From Anas platyrhynchos (taxonomy: Eukaryota > Chordata > Aves > Anseriformes > Anatidae), in assembly GCF_047663525.1 (NCBI RefSeq), contig NC_092607.1, positions 5,985,001 through 6,049,000 of the forward strand: a DNA stretch of 64,000 nt. The letters are read 5' to 3'. The stretch's first letter is position 1, and each line of letters opens with the position of its first letter. The notes below the pieces were generated by a model. That model worked only from the letters and a program-made list of their open reading frames with translations, was not told where the DNA came from and made no database searches. Shown one piece after another: positions 15,501 through 51,170 of the stretch. Position numbers and translations under genes: made by a program.

Positions 15501-18500
15501 TTGATTTAATGAGCACTGCAATACGCATCTCTGATGTACAGACCTCACAAAGTTGAAAAACTTTGAGTTCAGTTGTCAGAATACTCCTAGATTGCCAGCA
15601 GGGACTTGGTCTGCACAGGGCAGACTTACCTCACTTTGAAAGGAAATTCTCTGAGATTTCTAGATTATAACTATTATCATAATAATTTGCCTAATTGGTA
15701 AGAAATGGCATCCGTATTACTTAGCCCATTTCTTTCTAAGCATAGATACCTGCCTGCCTTTGTCTGGAATAAGTTGAATAAGTACGTAAGGGGAAAAATT
15801 CACCCTGTTGCAAGTGTACAGAAAGGAATCAGAGCAAGAGTGTCATCATCTCTGGCTGCCCTGCAGAACACTACCACTGGTAGAGCTAAGTCACTAAAGT
15901 TAATGAATATTCATGTTGCATATTCAATACTGGTCATTAATTTATCATTCCAACCTCTGGAGAAGAGATTGGATTCAGTGTCCTACAAGGTGCAGTAGAA
16001 ACAGCCCTCCTGCTCATACTGTCATTTCTTCATGTGCTTTTAGGAGTCTTGTCTGTGATGGGAAAAGAGGTTTGTTGACCAGACTTCTTCAGGTCATGAA
16101 GAAGGAACCAGCTGAATCCTCCTTCAGGTGAGTTAATTTTACATTGCTGTGTGCTGTTTTGAGTTGACTGGAAGGTGAATTTGTTTTCATACAGCTTACA
16201 ACAGTTGAAAATGCTTGAAAACCATAAACTGTGAAGAGAATGTGGCTTTGTTGCACTTGGCATTCTCCCTCACCTGCACTACCACTGTAGCCAAAGTTTG
16301 CATTGGACCTCACACCCAATACGGTCAGTGATTTTCTGCAGGATTAACAGATCTCTCTCCAGCTTCAGGTTGGAATGAAACTGATTAGGAAATTTGGTGT
16401 AAATTATAGTTGTGATAAATTCCTACCCTTGCTCCAGAGTTAAAATCTCTTCTTCCGTTTCTTAGGTTTTGGCAGGCAAGGGCAGTTGAAAGTTTTTTGC
16501 GAGGCACCACCTCCTATGCAGACCAGATGTTTCTGCTAAAGAGAGGACTTCTGGAGGTAATGAATTGCACACCCAGCTTCTTCTGTAGCACATCTCTGTA
16601 GCAATTGAGAAGGATTTATCTGTAAAGAATTCAAATTTAAAATACAGTTTTTATCAGGCAATTTTCAAAAGGTATTTGTGAATTCTACATGTGGCAACCA
16701 GGCATGGGGTGGCCGGCTCTATAGCCTGCATCATTGGGAAGTTAATTTCATAAAAGACTCGTCTGAATTGTTGTATTTAGTTCTGTTACTTAAGAACTAA
16801 ACTTGCAGATAAGTGTTTGAAATAGTGATTAAATCAAAGTCTCTGCTGTATTTGGGCTAAACCATGGCAATAACATGTTTTCCTCCCATGACAGCATATT
16901 CTCTACTGCATTGTTGATAGTGAGTGCAAATCACGGGATGTGCTTCAGAGTTACTTTGACCTTCTGGGAGAACTGATGAAATTCAATATTGATGCATTCA
17001 AGAGGTTCAACAAGTACATCAACACAGATGAGAAGGTAAATATTTGTAAAAGTTGTCCCCAGCGGGTCAGATTACAGCCTCTTATAACCAAATACGGCAC
17101 TAGGAAACTCAGATTGCTTTGCTGCTTTTGGTGCATCTGTTGAGCCTGGTGCACAATAAACACAGAGCAGTGAGCTGCCAAAGTCTCTTCACAAGTGCGT
17201 ATGTTGCTGCATACAATCATGTTCTTAGAAGTGTTCCCAGCTGCTCTGAGTCAGCAAGTGCTGAGCTGTTCAGAAAATGTTGCCTGTTACATGATCGTGC
17301 AGGTCCAAGGTCAGGGCTCAAAGATGGTAGAACAATTCCTGTGAAATGACTGAGTTTTGGGTTAAGCTGATAGTTATAGACATTCAAACAGGCTCCAAAA
17401 ATTGTTTCACTGGAGCTTCTTTAAAAAAGAAAGGGAGGGGGCTGATTTGATGTACATGAGTTAAAACATTCTTTAATATTTGATAATGCAAAATTGTATA
17501 CCTTTTGATATTATTTGCAGTCGTGGGTGTTTTAAGATGTCATAGTTGATGTAATTACCTAGAAAACTGAGTTGTGCATGTAGATCAAGAATGGGCAGCT
17601 CTCTGCAAAACGGTTTCTTGTTTTTATGCACTTCTGTGTATGTAACATCAGCTGTTGGGAAGATTTTGAATGGTCTCACTCCTGCTTATGATACGTTAAT
17701 TTTTCTCTGGTTGCTGTCAGGTCTGGCAGATCTTGGAGAATCATAGCAGAGATGCATTTCCAAGAGAGGTGTATTTAATATCAGGTTGTTCTTTGGTTAA
17801 CTGTCCTCACACGTTCTAGAGAACCTACCTATATACTTTGTGATTTCTTCCTTTCTGGTCTATAACTTTTTAAAATTTTGGGTTGGTAAGAATCCCTCGC
17901 TGTATTCCTTCTCAGCCCTATCTGATGTGCAAAGCAAGTGTAGGGAAATAGGGAGCTAGAGGAACCACAGAGCCCAGCAGCCCTGTCATTCGTCTCTTTT
18001 AGAAGAAACAGTGTGTGAAATCCTGATCTCATTGACGTGATAGGGAGAGCTTCGTAATAGATATTAGTAATGCCAGGACTGTCCTGGAGGTTTTTCTGTT
18101 CCTTAACATTTTTAAGGTACTTACTGTAGGGATCCTTTGGACGGCCTTCACTGCCAGTATTGGCTTCGGCTGGACGAGGCAGATCAGGAGTGTGTATCTC
18201 CTGTTACTCTTGTTAGAGTTAATAAAAAAATAACGAGTATATGTATTGGTGTGGTAAGGAAATGACCAGATGCATTTTGGCATTCAGAACCTACCTTAGG
18301 TCTTGCTGTCCTTTAGAGAGAAGGGGAAGTTGGGTGCATCGGTGTTTGCTTTTGTTGGTGGTGTGTGTGGTTTAGGTGTTGGTGCTCAAAATTCAAGGTG
18401 TGGTTTCTCCTGTAACCTTCAAGAACTGTATTCTTCCAGTGTTGAGAACCTGGCACACACTGACTGCCCTACTCACTGCATCCTGTCTGTAGCTCTTCCT

Positions 18501-20528
18501 GCTCAGGTTCGCTGGCCTGTTCCTCCTGTGCCAATGAGGTAATTGGCTAGTACACCTCTTGGCCATACACGTTCTGAAAATGTTATTAAATGCAGTTCCA
18601 TGAGGCCTTATCTCTGAGTGCTCATGTACAATGACTTTGCATTTTTTTAATGCAACGCTATGAATTTCTTCTCTCTAGTTCCAGATATTTTTGAATCAGA
18701 TCAACAGTTCATTGGTTGACTCCAACATGCTGGTTCGCTGCATTACGCTGTCCCTGGACCGATTTGAGAATCAGTCTGATGCTAAAGGTAAAGAATAAGA
18801 AATGGCATGGGTGTGTGGCTGTGATAATGCTCATTTTCGTAGAATCATAGAATATCCTGAGTTGGAAGGGACCCAATGATTATGGAGTTCATCTCCCGGG
18901 TCCCCAAAGGACCATCCAAAAAATCAGACCATGTGTCTGAGAGCATTGTCCAAATGCTTCTTGAACTCAAATTTTAAGCGTGGGCTTTGCAAGTTTGGGT
19001 ATCAAACAGAGAAAAGGTCACCTTGCAGGTTTGTTCCTACAGCCTGAGCACCAGTTCTTACTGCTGAGTTGCTTGGATCAATGTGTCTGAACTGTTAAGT
19101 ACCTGATGATTGTCTTTTTTCTCTTGCTACAGTTGCAGAAGTCCTGTCAGAGTGCCGCCTGTTATCATATATGTCCCAGATGTCCATGAGAATGTCCTTT
19201 CTTTTCCGTCTCATTAATATTATTCATGTACAGACACTTACACAGGTAAAGAGCTGACAGTAACTTTGTTGTTATCTTGCTGTTACTGTGTATGGATGAA
19301 CTGGGCTGGGAACAGGGAGGAACCTGGCTTCTCTGAGGAGACCCCATGTCCCTTCTTTCTTGATACATGTATACAACTGATACCTCAGGGGTGGTTGTTG
19401 TTGTTTGACCTGCTGTCATTTTATTTTTAGGAAAACGTCAGTTGTTTGAACACAAGTTTAGTTATCCTAATGCTGGCCCGAAGGAAAGAAAAGCTACCTT
19501 TTTATCTGCGCACTTTGCAACAGATGGAATACACAGAAAAATATCCAGGTTTCATCCTGAACAACTTCCATAGTCTTCTGCGATTCTGGCAACAGCATTA
19601 CCTCAATAAGGATAAGGACAGCACCTGCTTAGAAAATGTACGTGAACCTCTTACTGTAGTCAGAATCCACCAGAGCAGTATCTGTCTGTTAGCCTCCTAG
19701 CAAAAATGGGGTGGCAGGGTGCCCTGGGTCCTGCAGCGCCTGGACCCTGGGTTGCAGTGTTTGTGCCATGGTTTGCAGCGACCCTTCTGTGGCTTCCTGG
19801 GCTGCAGACAGGGGATGATGCTGAGAGCAAAGCTGTCTGCCGTTGCTGCGTCTCAGAGTGCAGTACTTGCTGTTTTCAGCTGCTGCTTGGCACTTGGAAG
19901 TGGCTGGTTGTCCTGGGTGTAAAGGCTTCGGGCAATCCATGGTGTAGAGGGAGACTGCCAGCACTTGGTTGTTGCAGGAGACGCTTTTTGGCCTTAAAAG
20001 AATGACATAAGGGGGATGCGAGCAGGGAGGCTGTCTTGTCTTTGTGTCCTGCCTAGGAGCAGGAGCTGCTGCCAGCACTGGCTTCAGCTGCAGCACTGCA
20101 GTGTTCCAGTTTGTGTTTGGACAACAGAGGAGGAGTTTGAGCTCGTGTGTGTGTGTGTGCACTGCTCCCAGATGGCCTTGCCTGCCCACCCATGCAGGTG
20201 GTGTTTGCCCTGGGTTGCCCCGGGAGGGCAGGCTGGGTGAGAACGGGGGCTAAAAGTGCGTGGCTGGGGCAGTCAAGCTGAGTAGGAAGCAATTTTCAGT
20301 TTTCTCTGCTGAATGCCTGTGAGATGTCTCTTCTGCTGGGTGGCAGTACCTGCTGAGCACGCTAACCGGTCTCTTCATCTCTTCCCGCAGAGCTCATGTA
20401 TTAGTTTTACCTACTGGAAAGAGACTGTATCTATACTGCTCAGTCCGGACCGGACGTCCCCCTGTGCCATAGTTAGCTACATCGAGGAGGCGTATATGGA
20501 CATTGACAGAGACTTTTCTGAGGAGTAA
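543..20528 (+). CDS. TRPC4AP: TRPC4AP (TRUSS), 15 C-terminal coding exons; 5' part outside window
   Basis: Substrate receptor of the CUL4-DDB1-RBX1 ubiquitin ligase (MYC turnover, C-end degrons) and scaffold at TNFR1 and TRPC channels. Exons: 543-598, 2196-2324, 3544-3745, 5865-6053, 7688-7830, 11628-11759, 12419-12477, 14849-14950, 16044-16127, 16466-16556, 16895-17035, 18679-18787, 19133-19245, 19431-19637, 20391-20528 (TAA at 20526). Every intron is GT-AG and all phases agree; together they encode about 630 residues of the roughly 797 in human. Landmarks: DCLSILYNTC (first exon), FDQQQLANFCRILAV (3544 exon), WYTWLDNALVLDALMR (5865 exon), HGHNQNCDC (11628 exon), the SFLFRLINIIHVQTLTQ region (19133 exon), and a C-terminus ending DRDFSEE. 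Helical-repeat-like protein with no catalytic motif. The segment after EEAEQSST is shorter than the human form I recall, which may be an isoform difference. The first exon enters with two bases of a split codon, so the upstream exons lie left of position 1. Confidence 0.97.
599..2195 (+). other. TRPC4AP intron, no further feature seen
   Basis: 1.6 kb GT-AG intron between the DCLSILYNTC exon and the TEGVTRRL exon. I see only AT-rich unique sequence, with no repeat or RNA gene I recognise. The window's first 542 bases are likewise intronic. The same holds for the introns at 2325-3543, 6054-7687, 14951-16043, 17036-18678 and 19638-20390, apart from short low-complexity runs. Confidence 0.7.
4950..5107 (+). 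mobile_element. CR1 LINE fragment (3' end), sense to TRPC4AP
   Basis: Matches the familiar 3' portion of chicken CR1: GTTGTGGGTGCCCCATCCC, then GTGTTCAAGACCAGGCTGGA, CCTGGGCAACCTG, CCCATGGCAGGGGGTTGGAA, and CCCTTCCAACCC before the terminal ATTCCATGATAT. This is a 5'-truncated, diverged, non-coding copy inside the TRPC4AP intron 3746-5864. CR1 is the dominant interspersed repeat of birds, so it supports an avian source. Confidence 0.93.
7831..11627 (+). other. Largest TRPC4AP intron in the window
   Basis: 3.8 kb GT-AG intron. Several 60-130-codon open frames occur on both strands, but none shows a conserved motif, a splice-consistent extension or a codon pattern like the neighbouring exons. 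I see no RNA gene or recognisable repeat. Confidence 0.7.
12155..12178 (+). repeat. Poly(T) tract
   Basis: About 24 consecutive T inside the TRPC4AP intron 11760-12418, 240 bp before the next exon. It could be the tail of an antisense retro-insertion, but no body of such an element is recognisable. Confidence 0.9.
12478..14848 (+). other. TRPC4AP intron, no further feature seen
   Basis: 2.4 kb intron splitting the codon for Glu in HHE|NKYLL (phase 2). AT-rich unique sequence with no recognisable element. Confidence 0.65.
18840..18972 (-). mobile_element. CR1 LINE fragment, antisense to TRPC4AP
   Basis: Begins on the + strand with TAGAATCATAGAATATCCTG, then GTTGGAAGGGACC, the reverse complement of the CR1 3' end, followed by diverged CR1-like sequence to about 18972. 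It sits only about 50 bp after the exon 18679-18787 donor. Short, old and non-coding. Confidence 0.88.
20145..20159 (+). repeat. Short (GT)n microsatellite
   Basis: GT dinucleotide run in the last TRPC4AP intron (19638-20390). Confidence 0.8.
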
Positions 20529-21066
20529 TTCTTCGCTCTGGCTTCTGATGGACAGCGCTTGGAGGGTACCTCGCAGCCCGTGGATTTTCAGGGATTCGCT
20601 GTGTAGTGTGTGTGCGCGTGCGCGGCTTGGAACCGCTGACTGTTACTGCATTGTCAAAACCCCGGTCCCCATCTCTGATCTCTAACGGAGGAGACTTTGA
20701 GAGCTCTCTGGGCAACACATTCAGGGATGTATCTTCCAGTTGTTCTGGGATAAAAAATAATCACCTGCAAAAACTGATCTTTTTTCTTCCCTCCTCCCAC
20801 CCCCGCCCCGTTAAATGTGGCTGGTCAGAGCTCTTTGTGCTGACGGACGAGGATTCTCTGTACGTGCCAACTTAGTGATGGCTCCCTTTCATGGCTACCC
20901 CAACTAGCAAGTCACAAAGCACAGAAATTGCCCTCCAAATGTGAGGTCCAAGGAGCCAGTCTGCTTGGGACCCTGACACACCAGCCACATGCAGAGCCAC
21001 CACGAGGACTCCCTCCAGGTGCACCTCTTCTGTTGGGGTTTGGAATCGGGTTTAGGGTTGGTTAGA

Positions 21067-21106
21067 GTGTGTGTGTGTGTGTGTGCATGTGTGCGCGCGT
21101 GTGCGC
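21067..21106 (+). repeat. (TG)n/(CG) microsatellite in the TRPC4AP 3'UTR
   Basis: About 40 bp of alternating purine-pyrimidine (TG repeats, then GCGCGCG and TGTGCGC). Length-variable and Z-DNA-prone in type. Confidence 0.85.
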
Positions 21107-21578
21107 TTTTAATTCCTGAGAGCCCTAGCTCCAGTCACCTCTTTCTCATCTACTTTTGGATCATTTGGTACTAAATCTGTTCAGCCGCTGTCTATATGTT
21201 AGGAGAGAACCTCTGCTCCTGCTGTCTTTCCTGCAGATCCTTCCTCTCCGAAGGTGTTTCACAACGGTGCAGAGAACAGAGACATTTCAGCAGTGGTGGA
21301 ATTGCAACAGGGGTTGGCTTTTTCACAGAGCACTAGCATTAAAATATACTAATTTTTTTAAACTTGGGGCTTGTCCCTTCTTGGATAACTAATCGGGTTT
21401 TAAAATACTTTTCAGGACCATTGCTCTTAATGCTAACCTGCTACGTGTGGAAGTCTTATGTCAGTCTGCTTTCAGCCCTTAATATCAATACACACACATT
21501 AATCTTGAAGTGCAATATTTATTGGAAATGTCAGTTTTTCCTGGATCAGTTTTAATGAGAATGTGTTAAGTACTGGGA

Positions 21579-21584
21579 ATAAAC
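21579..21584 (+). terminator. TRPC4AP: Proximal poly(A) signal of TRPC4AP
   Basis: Canonical AATAAA, with GT-rich sequence (TTTGTTGGG) about 30 nt downstream. Candidate proximal cleavage site. Confidence 0.5.
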
Positions 21585-22401
21585 ACTCCTAGTTGAAAGT
21601 AACTTTGCAGGATTTGTTGGGAAAGGGAGAAAGCAGGTTTTTGGCGGTCACTAGTGCCAGACCTGTGCACACCCTGCCTGCTCACCACCGTTGTGTTGCT
21701 CCAAGACAGTCACATTCCCAGGAATGAAATGCAGCCTGAAGTCCTGAGCCACTGCATTTAAGTCAAAAGGTATGAATCTTGCAGCTCCAGCTAATAGGAA
21801 ACCGGTTTTCTTTTTCAAACATGCATTTGGATTTTTTTTAAAATCTGTTATTTGATGAGACAATTTGGTTTCAGCTCCCTCCAGGGTGTCCCTGAGCTGT
21901 AGCATTTTGTCTCTAATCCATGCCCTGGAATGAAACCCCCCTCTGAGGGGTCCCTGTGCTGGGGCCCGGATGAGTGGACGATGCTTCCAGCCCCCAGTGC
22001 AGGACTTGCTCTCCAGCAGTTGCCCCTCTCCTCTTGCTTATCTCACCCTTCGTGTCCTGCTGCGGACCTGCAGTCACAACTCTGCTTGCAGGGTGCTCAG
22101 AGCTGCTGAGCTTGAGCTTAAGCCTGGAGCCCCTGGGGAGCCTTCAGTGTCCTTCGGGGCTGAGTCCCTGGGGCAGGCTCTGCCCAGCTCTGGTGAGGGC
22201 CCTCCAGTCGTGTCCCCCCCCCCTTGGGTCCGGGACTTCTTCCACTGGCAGCTGCACCTCCCTGCTCTTCATCAGGTCATCCCAGCCGGTCCCCTCCCTC
22301 CCCCCAGCTAATTTCTTTCTCATCTGTACTTTTTTGTTCTTGGGTATTTGTGTTTTTGGTGTATCTTTGCTTCTTCTTAACTGTAATAGATGTACACTTA
22401 A

Positions 22402-22407
22402 AATAAA
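22402..22407 (+). terminator. TRPC4AP: Distal poly(A) signal of TRPC4AP
   Basis: AATAAA in an AT-rich stretch following a T-rich segment (22310-22380). Likely the main 3' end. A further AATAAA at 23132-23137 could serve a still longer form. Confidence 0.5.
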
Positions 22408-23104
22408 TGCTTCAAATTAAAAGGCTTTTAAGTTAAGGGATGCCTTTTCCATAGTCTAGTTAATTGGTGCATCCAGCGATTGCTGCTATACCCCTGCAGA
22501 GTCTCATTTCCATCTCTGTTTTTATGTAACGTACCGGTAAGGGCCAAGCTGTGGCTGTCCTTGGCTAGGGGCCTGCATGAGGCTGAGCTGAAATAACCCC
22601 AGCCAGCTTCTGCTTCGGGGATCCCTCCCTGCCATGGGGGCACAGCCATCTACCCTTGGTCCTGTGTTTTGGGTCCTCTCCTGCTAGAGGCAGCTTGGCT
22701 TTGCTTTCACCATCAGGTGTGCGCAGGAGGCTGAGGTGGCTGCCTGCAGAGGGCATGGGCAGGGAAACCACGGCAGCTCCTCCAGGGAGGGAGCGCTCTG
22801 GGGAAAGGCTCTGCCCACTGGGGGCACAGCCATGAGCACGCTGAGAGCTGCTGCCAGCTAATGTATCCATGGCAGGTACCTTCAGCAGCTCTTCCAAGAG
22901 GGACCAAGCAGCTCTGTCCTTGTTGTGGCTTATTTACGGAGAGCACAGGGAGGAAGGGGCCTGTGCGGGGCTGGGGGGCACTCGCTGACCCCAATCAAGG
23001 TGGCAGCAGCTCTGTGCGGGGACGGGGTGGAGGTGGGAGCCCTAGCGCTAACCTGCAGCTGGAAGTCTGCACTACCCCCACGGCTCACTGAGGTGCGTGC
23101 TGCC

Positions 23105-23185
23105 CAGATTAATGCCAATTTACTAACTGCAAATAAACATATTAAATGGAAACTTATTAAAGAAATTTATTTTAAAGAAACAAGT
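23105..23185. terminator. AT-rich island with poly(A) signals on both strands between convergent genes
   Basis: Within an otherwise GC-rich gap there is AATAAA on the + strand (23132-23137) and its complement TTTATT (23166-23171), an AATAAA on the - strand. They face each other from the TRPC4AP and MYH7B sides and could act as a shared fail-safe terminator. The rest of 22,430-23,545 shows no gene. Confidence 0.4.
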
Positions 23186-23544
23186 GGAGCTGTCTTTCTT
23201 TGTAGTCTCTTTGCCTAAGCAGTCATTGACCTGTCTCTGCCCTGCAGGATTGTGTTTTACACTCTGCCTGGGAGTAATGGGTTTAATAAGGTCTGTTTTG
23301 CCTTCTGCCCCCGTGCCCCTACCCTGCTTTGTCCCTTGGCTCTGGCCCTTCCTTGCTGAGAGTTTTGATGTGAGCAATGTGGGGGGGCTCTTCCTACTTT
23401 CCCTGAAGCCCAGAGCAAACCAGCACAGTAGAGCAGGGCCCAGGGAGGCCTGTGTCCCTTCTGCCCCTGCCTGGCTGTGAAGCGCGTTCCCCAAAACCCC
23501 CAGCTCACCGCAGCAGCCCCAGTACCCATCACAGACACAAAGGA

Positions 23545-23666
23545 GCCGCTCCTGGCAGAGCTACGTTTATTCACTCAGAGCAAAGCTGGCGGTGGCTGTT
23601 GCAGCCATTGGCCTCCGAGGTGCCGCGGGTGGCTGGGGACAGGCAGGGCAGGCAGCCCGGCTCCTG

Positions 23667-23675
<9 letters not shown>
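23545..23675 (-). CDS. MYH7B: MYH7B last exon (tailpiece end, stop and 3'UTR)
   Basis: The acceptor TTTTCCACCAG is followed by CAC GAG TAG (23675-23667). The protein therefore ends TSKHE, close to the human MYH7B end (KHKE) and unlike the longer MYH7 tailpiece. The 3'UTR is only about 120 nt, with cleavage expected near 23545. Confidence 0.85.
23566..23571 (-). terminator. MYH7B: MYH7B poly(A) signal
   Basis: TTTATT on the + strand is AATAAA on the - strand, 96 nt after the stop. It is followed about 25 nt downstream by GT-rich TTTGTGTCTGTGATGG, as expected for a cleavage/polyadenylation site. Confidence 0.8.
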
Positions 23676-50289
<26,614 letters not shown>

Positions 50290-51098
50290 CTTGCCTGGTT
50301 GGAGGAGGACTTGCCAACAGCAAAGGAAGAGTGAACAACACCTGAATGCTGACAAGAGGGAAGGGGCAAGAAGTCAGTGCACAGAGAAGGCATCCACCGC
50401 TGGGCTGCTAACCCAGAGGAACAGTCACCAAAAGTCCTTTTAATTTTAGACAGTGAGAGAAGACAGCGACAATACTAGCTAATAATAACCTTAATAACAA
50501 CACAATCACCGAACACCTCCTGCTGCTGCTATCAGTCTCGCACTACAAGTCCCAGCTATGTGAGCCTGCATCGCCCTGGTATCAAAATCATTCGCATTTA
50601 GGGCTTGACCAGAGATCATCAGCAGCACCCCTTTTCTTGATAAGCCCAGCTAAGAGCTATTGCAGCTCTGCAGACCTGCTGGAGCCCTGGTGCTCTGCAC
50701 AAAGCCTCTGCAAAGACCCGTGTCCGTGCTGCAGAGCAGTATTGCAAGACAATAAAAGCAAGACCGGAGGCATTATCCCTTGGAAGAGCCCTTCTAGAGG
50801 ACGGCGCTGACAGCTGCTTGGAAAGGCACTTTTATGACACTGCTTTCTAACATCCATCTAACGCAGTGTCCCACGGCACGACACCGAAACGCCGCTGCTG
50901 CCACGAACGCGCCCAGTGCAAAGTCGGTAAAGTGCACAAACTTTGGCAAAGTGCACAAACCGTAGCAAAAATACTCCTGATTCGGGTCCGTCCCACCCTG
51001 TGCCAGCCCCTGTCTCCCAGGAACACCCGCCCTGCGGAGGTGAAGCGGGTTAGTAGCAGAGGAGAAGCATGCACACAGCCGTGCTCTTTATTACTAAC

Positions 51099-51170
51099 CT
51101 TGCTGATAGGACTGAGCGGCTGCGTGCGTGCCGCAAAGCCCCTTTTTATTGTGTCTGTCAAGGTCAGAGT
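51099..51170 (-). promoter_or_regulatory. MYH7B: Candidate MYH7B core promoter and non-coding first exon
   Basis: On the - strand: TATA-like AATAAAAAGG (51150-51141), then about 30 nt to a presumed start near 51118, then a short exon ending CAGCAAG with a GTTAGT donor (51098-51093). It would splice to the acceptor before the ATG exon at 50294. An exact ERR/estrogen-related-receptor element TCAAGGTCA lies at 51158-51166, an E-box CATGTG at 51195-51200, and a MEF2-like GTTATTTTTAC at 51295-51305. This arrangement is typical of slow-muscle genes, but no transcript data are available to me, so the start site is inferred. Confidence 0.42.

Larger units (their letters stand above)
20529..22425 (+). 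other. TRPC4AP: TRPC4AP 3'UTR
   Basis: Non-coding sequence after the TAA. AATAAA at 21579-21584 would give a UTR of about 1.07 kb, and AATAAA at 22402-22407 one of about 1.9 kb. The region contains a (TG)n/(CG) tract and a 7-mer complementary to the miR-499-5p seed (21452-21458). The exact end cannot be decided from sequence alone. Confidence 0.7.
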
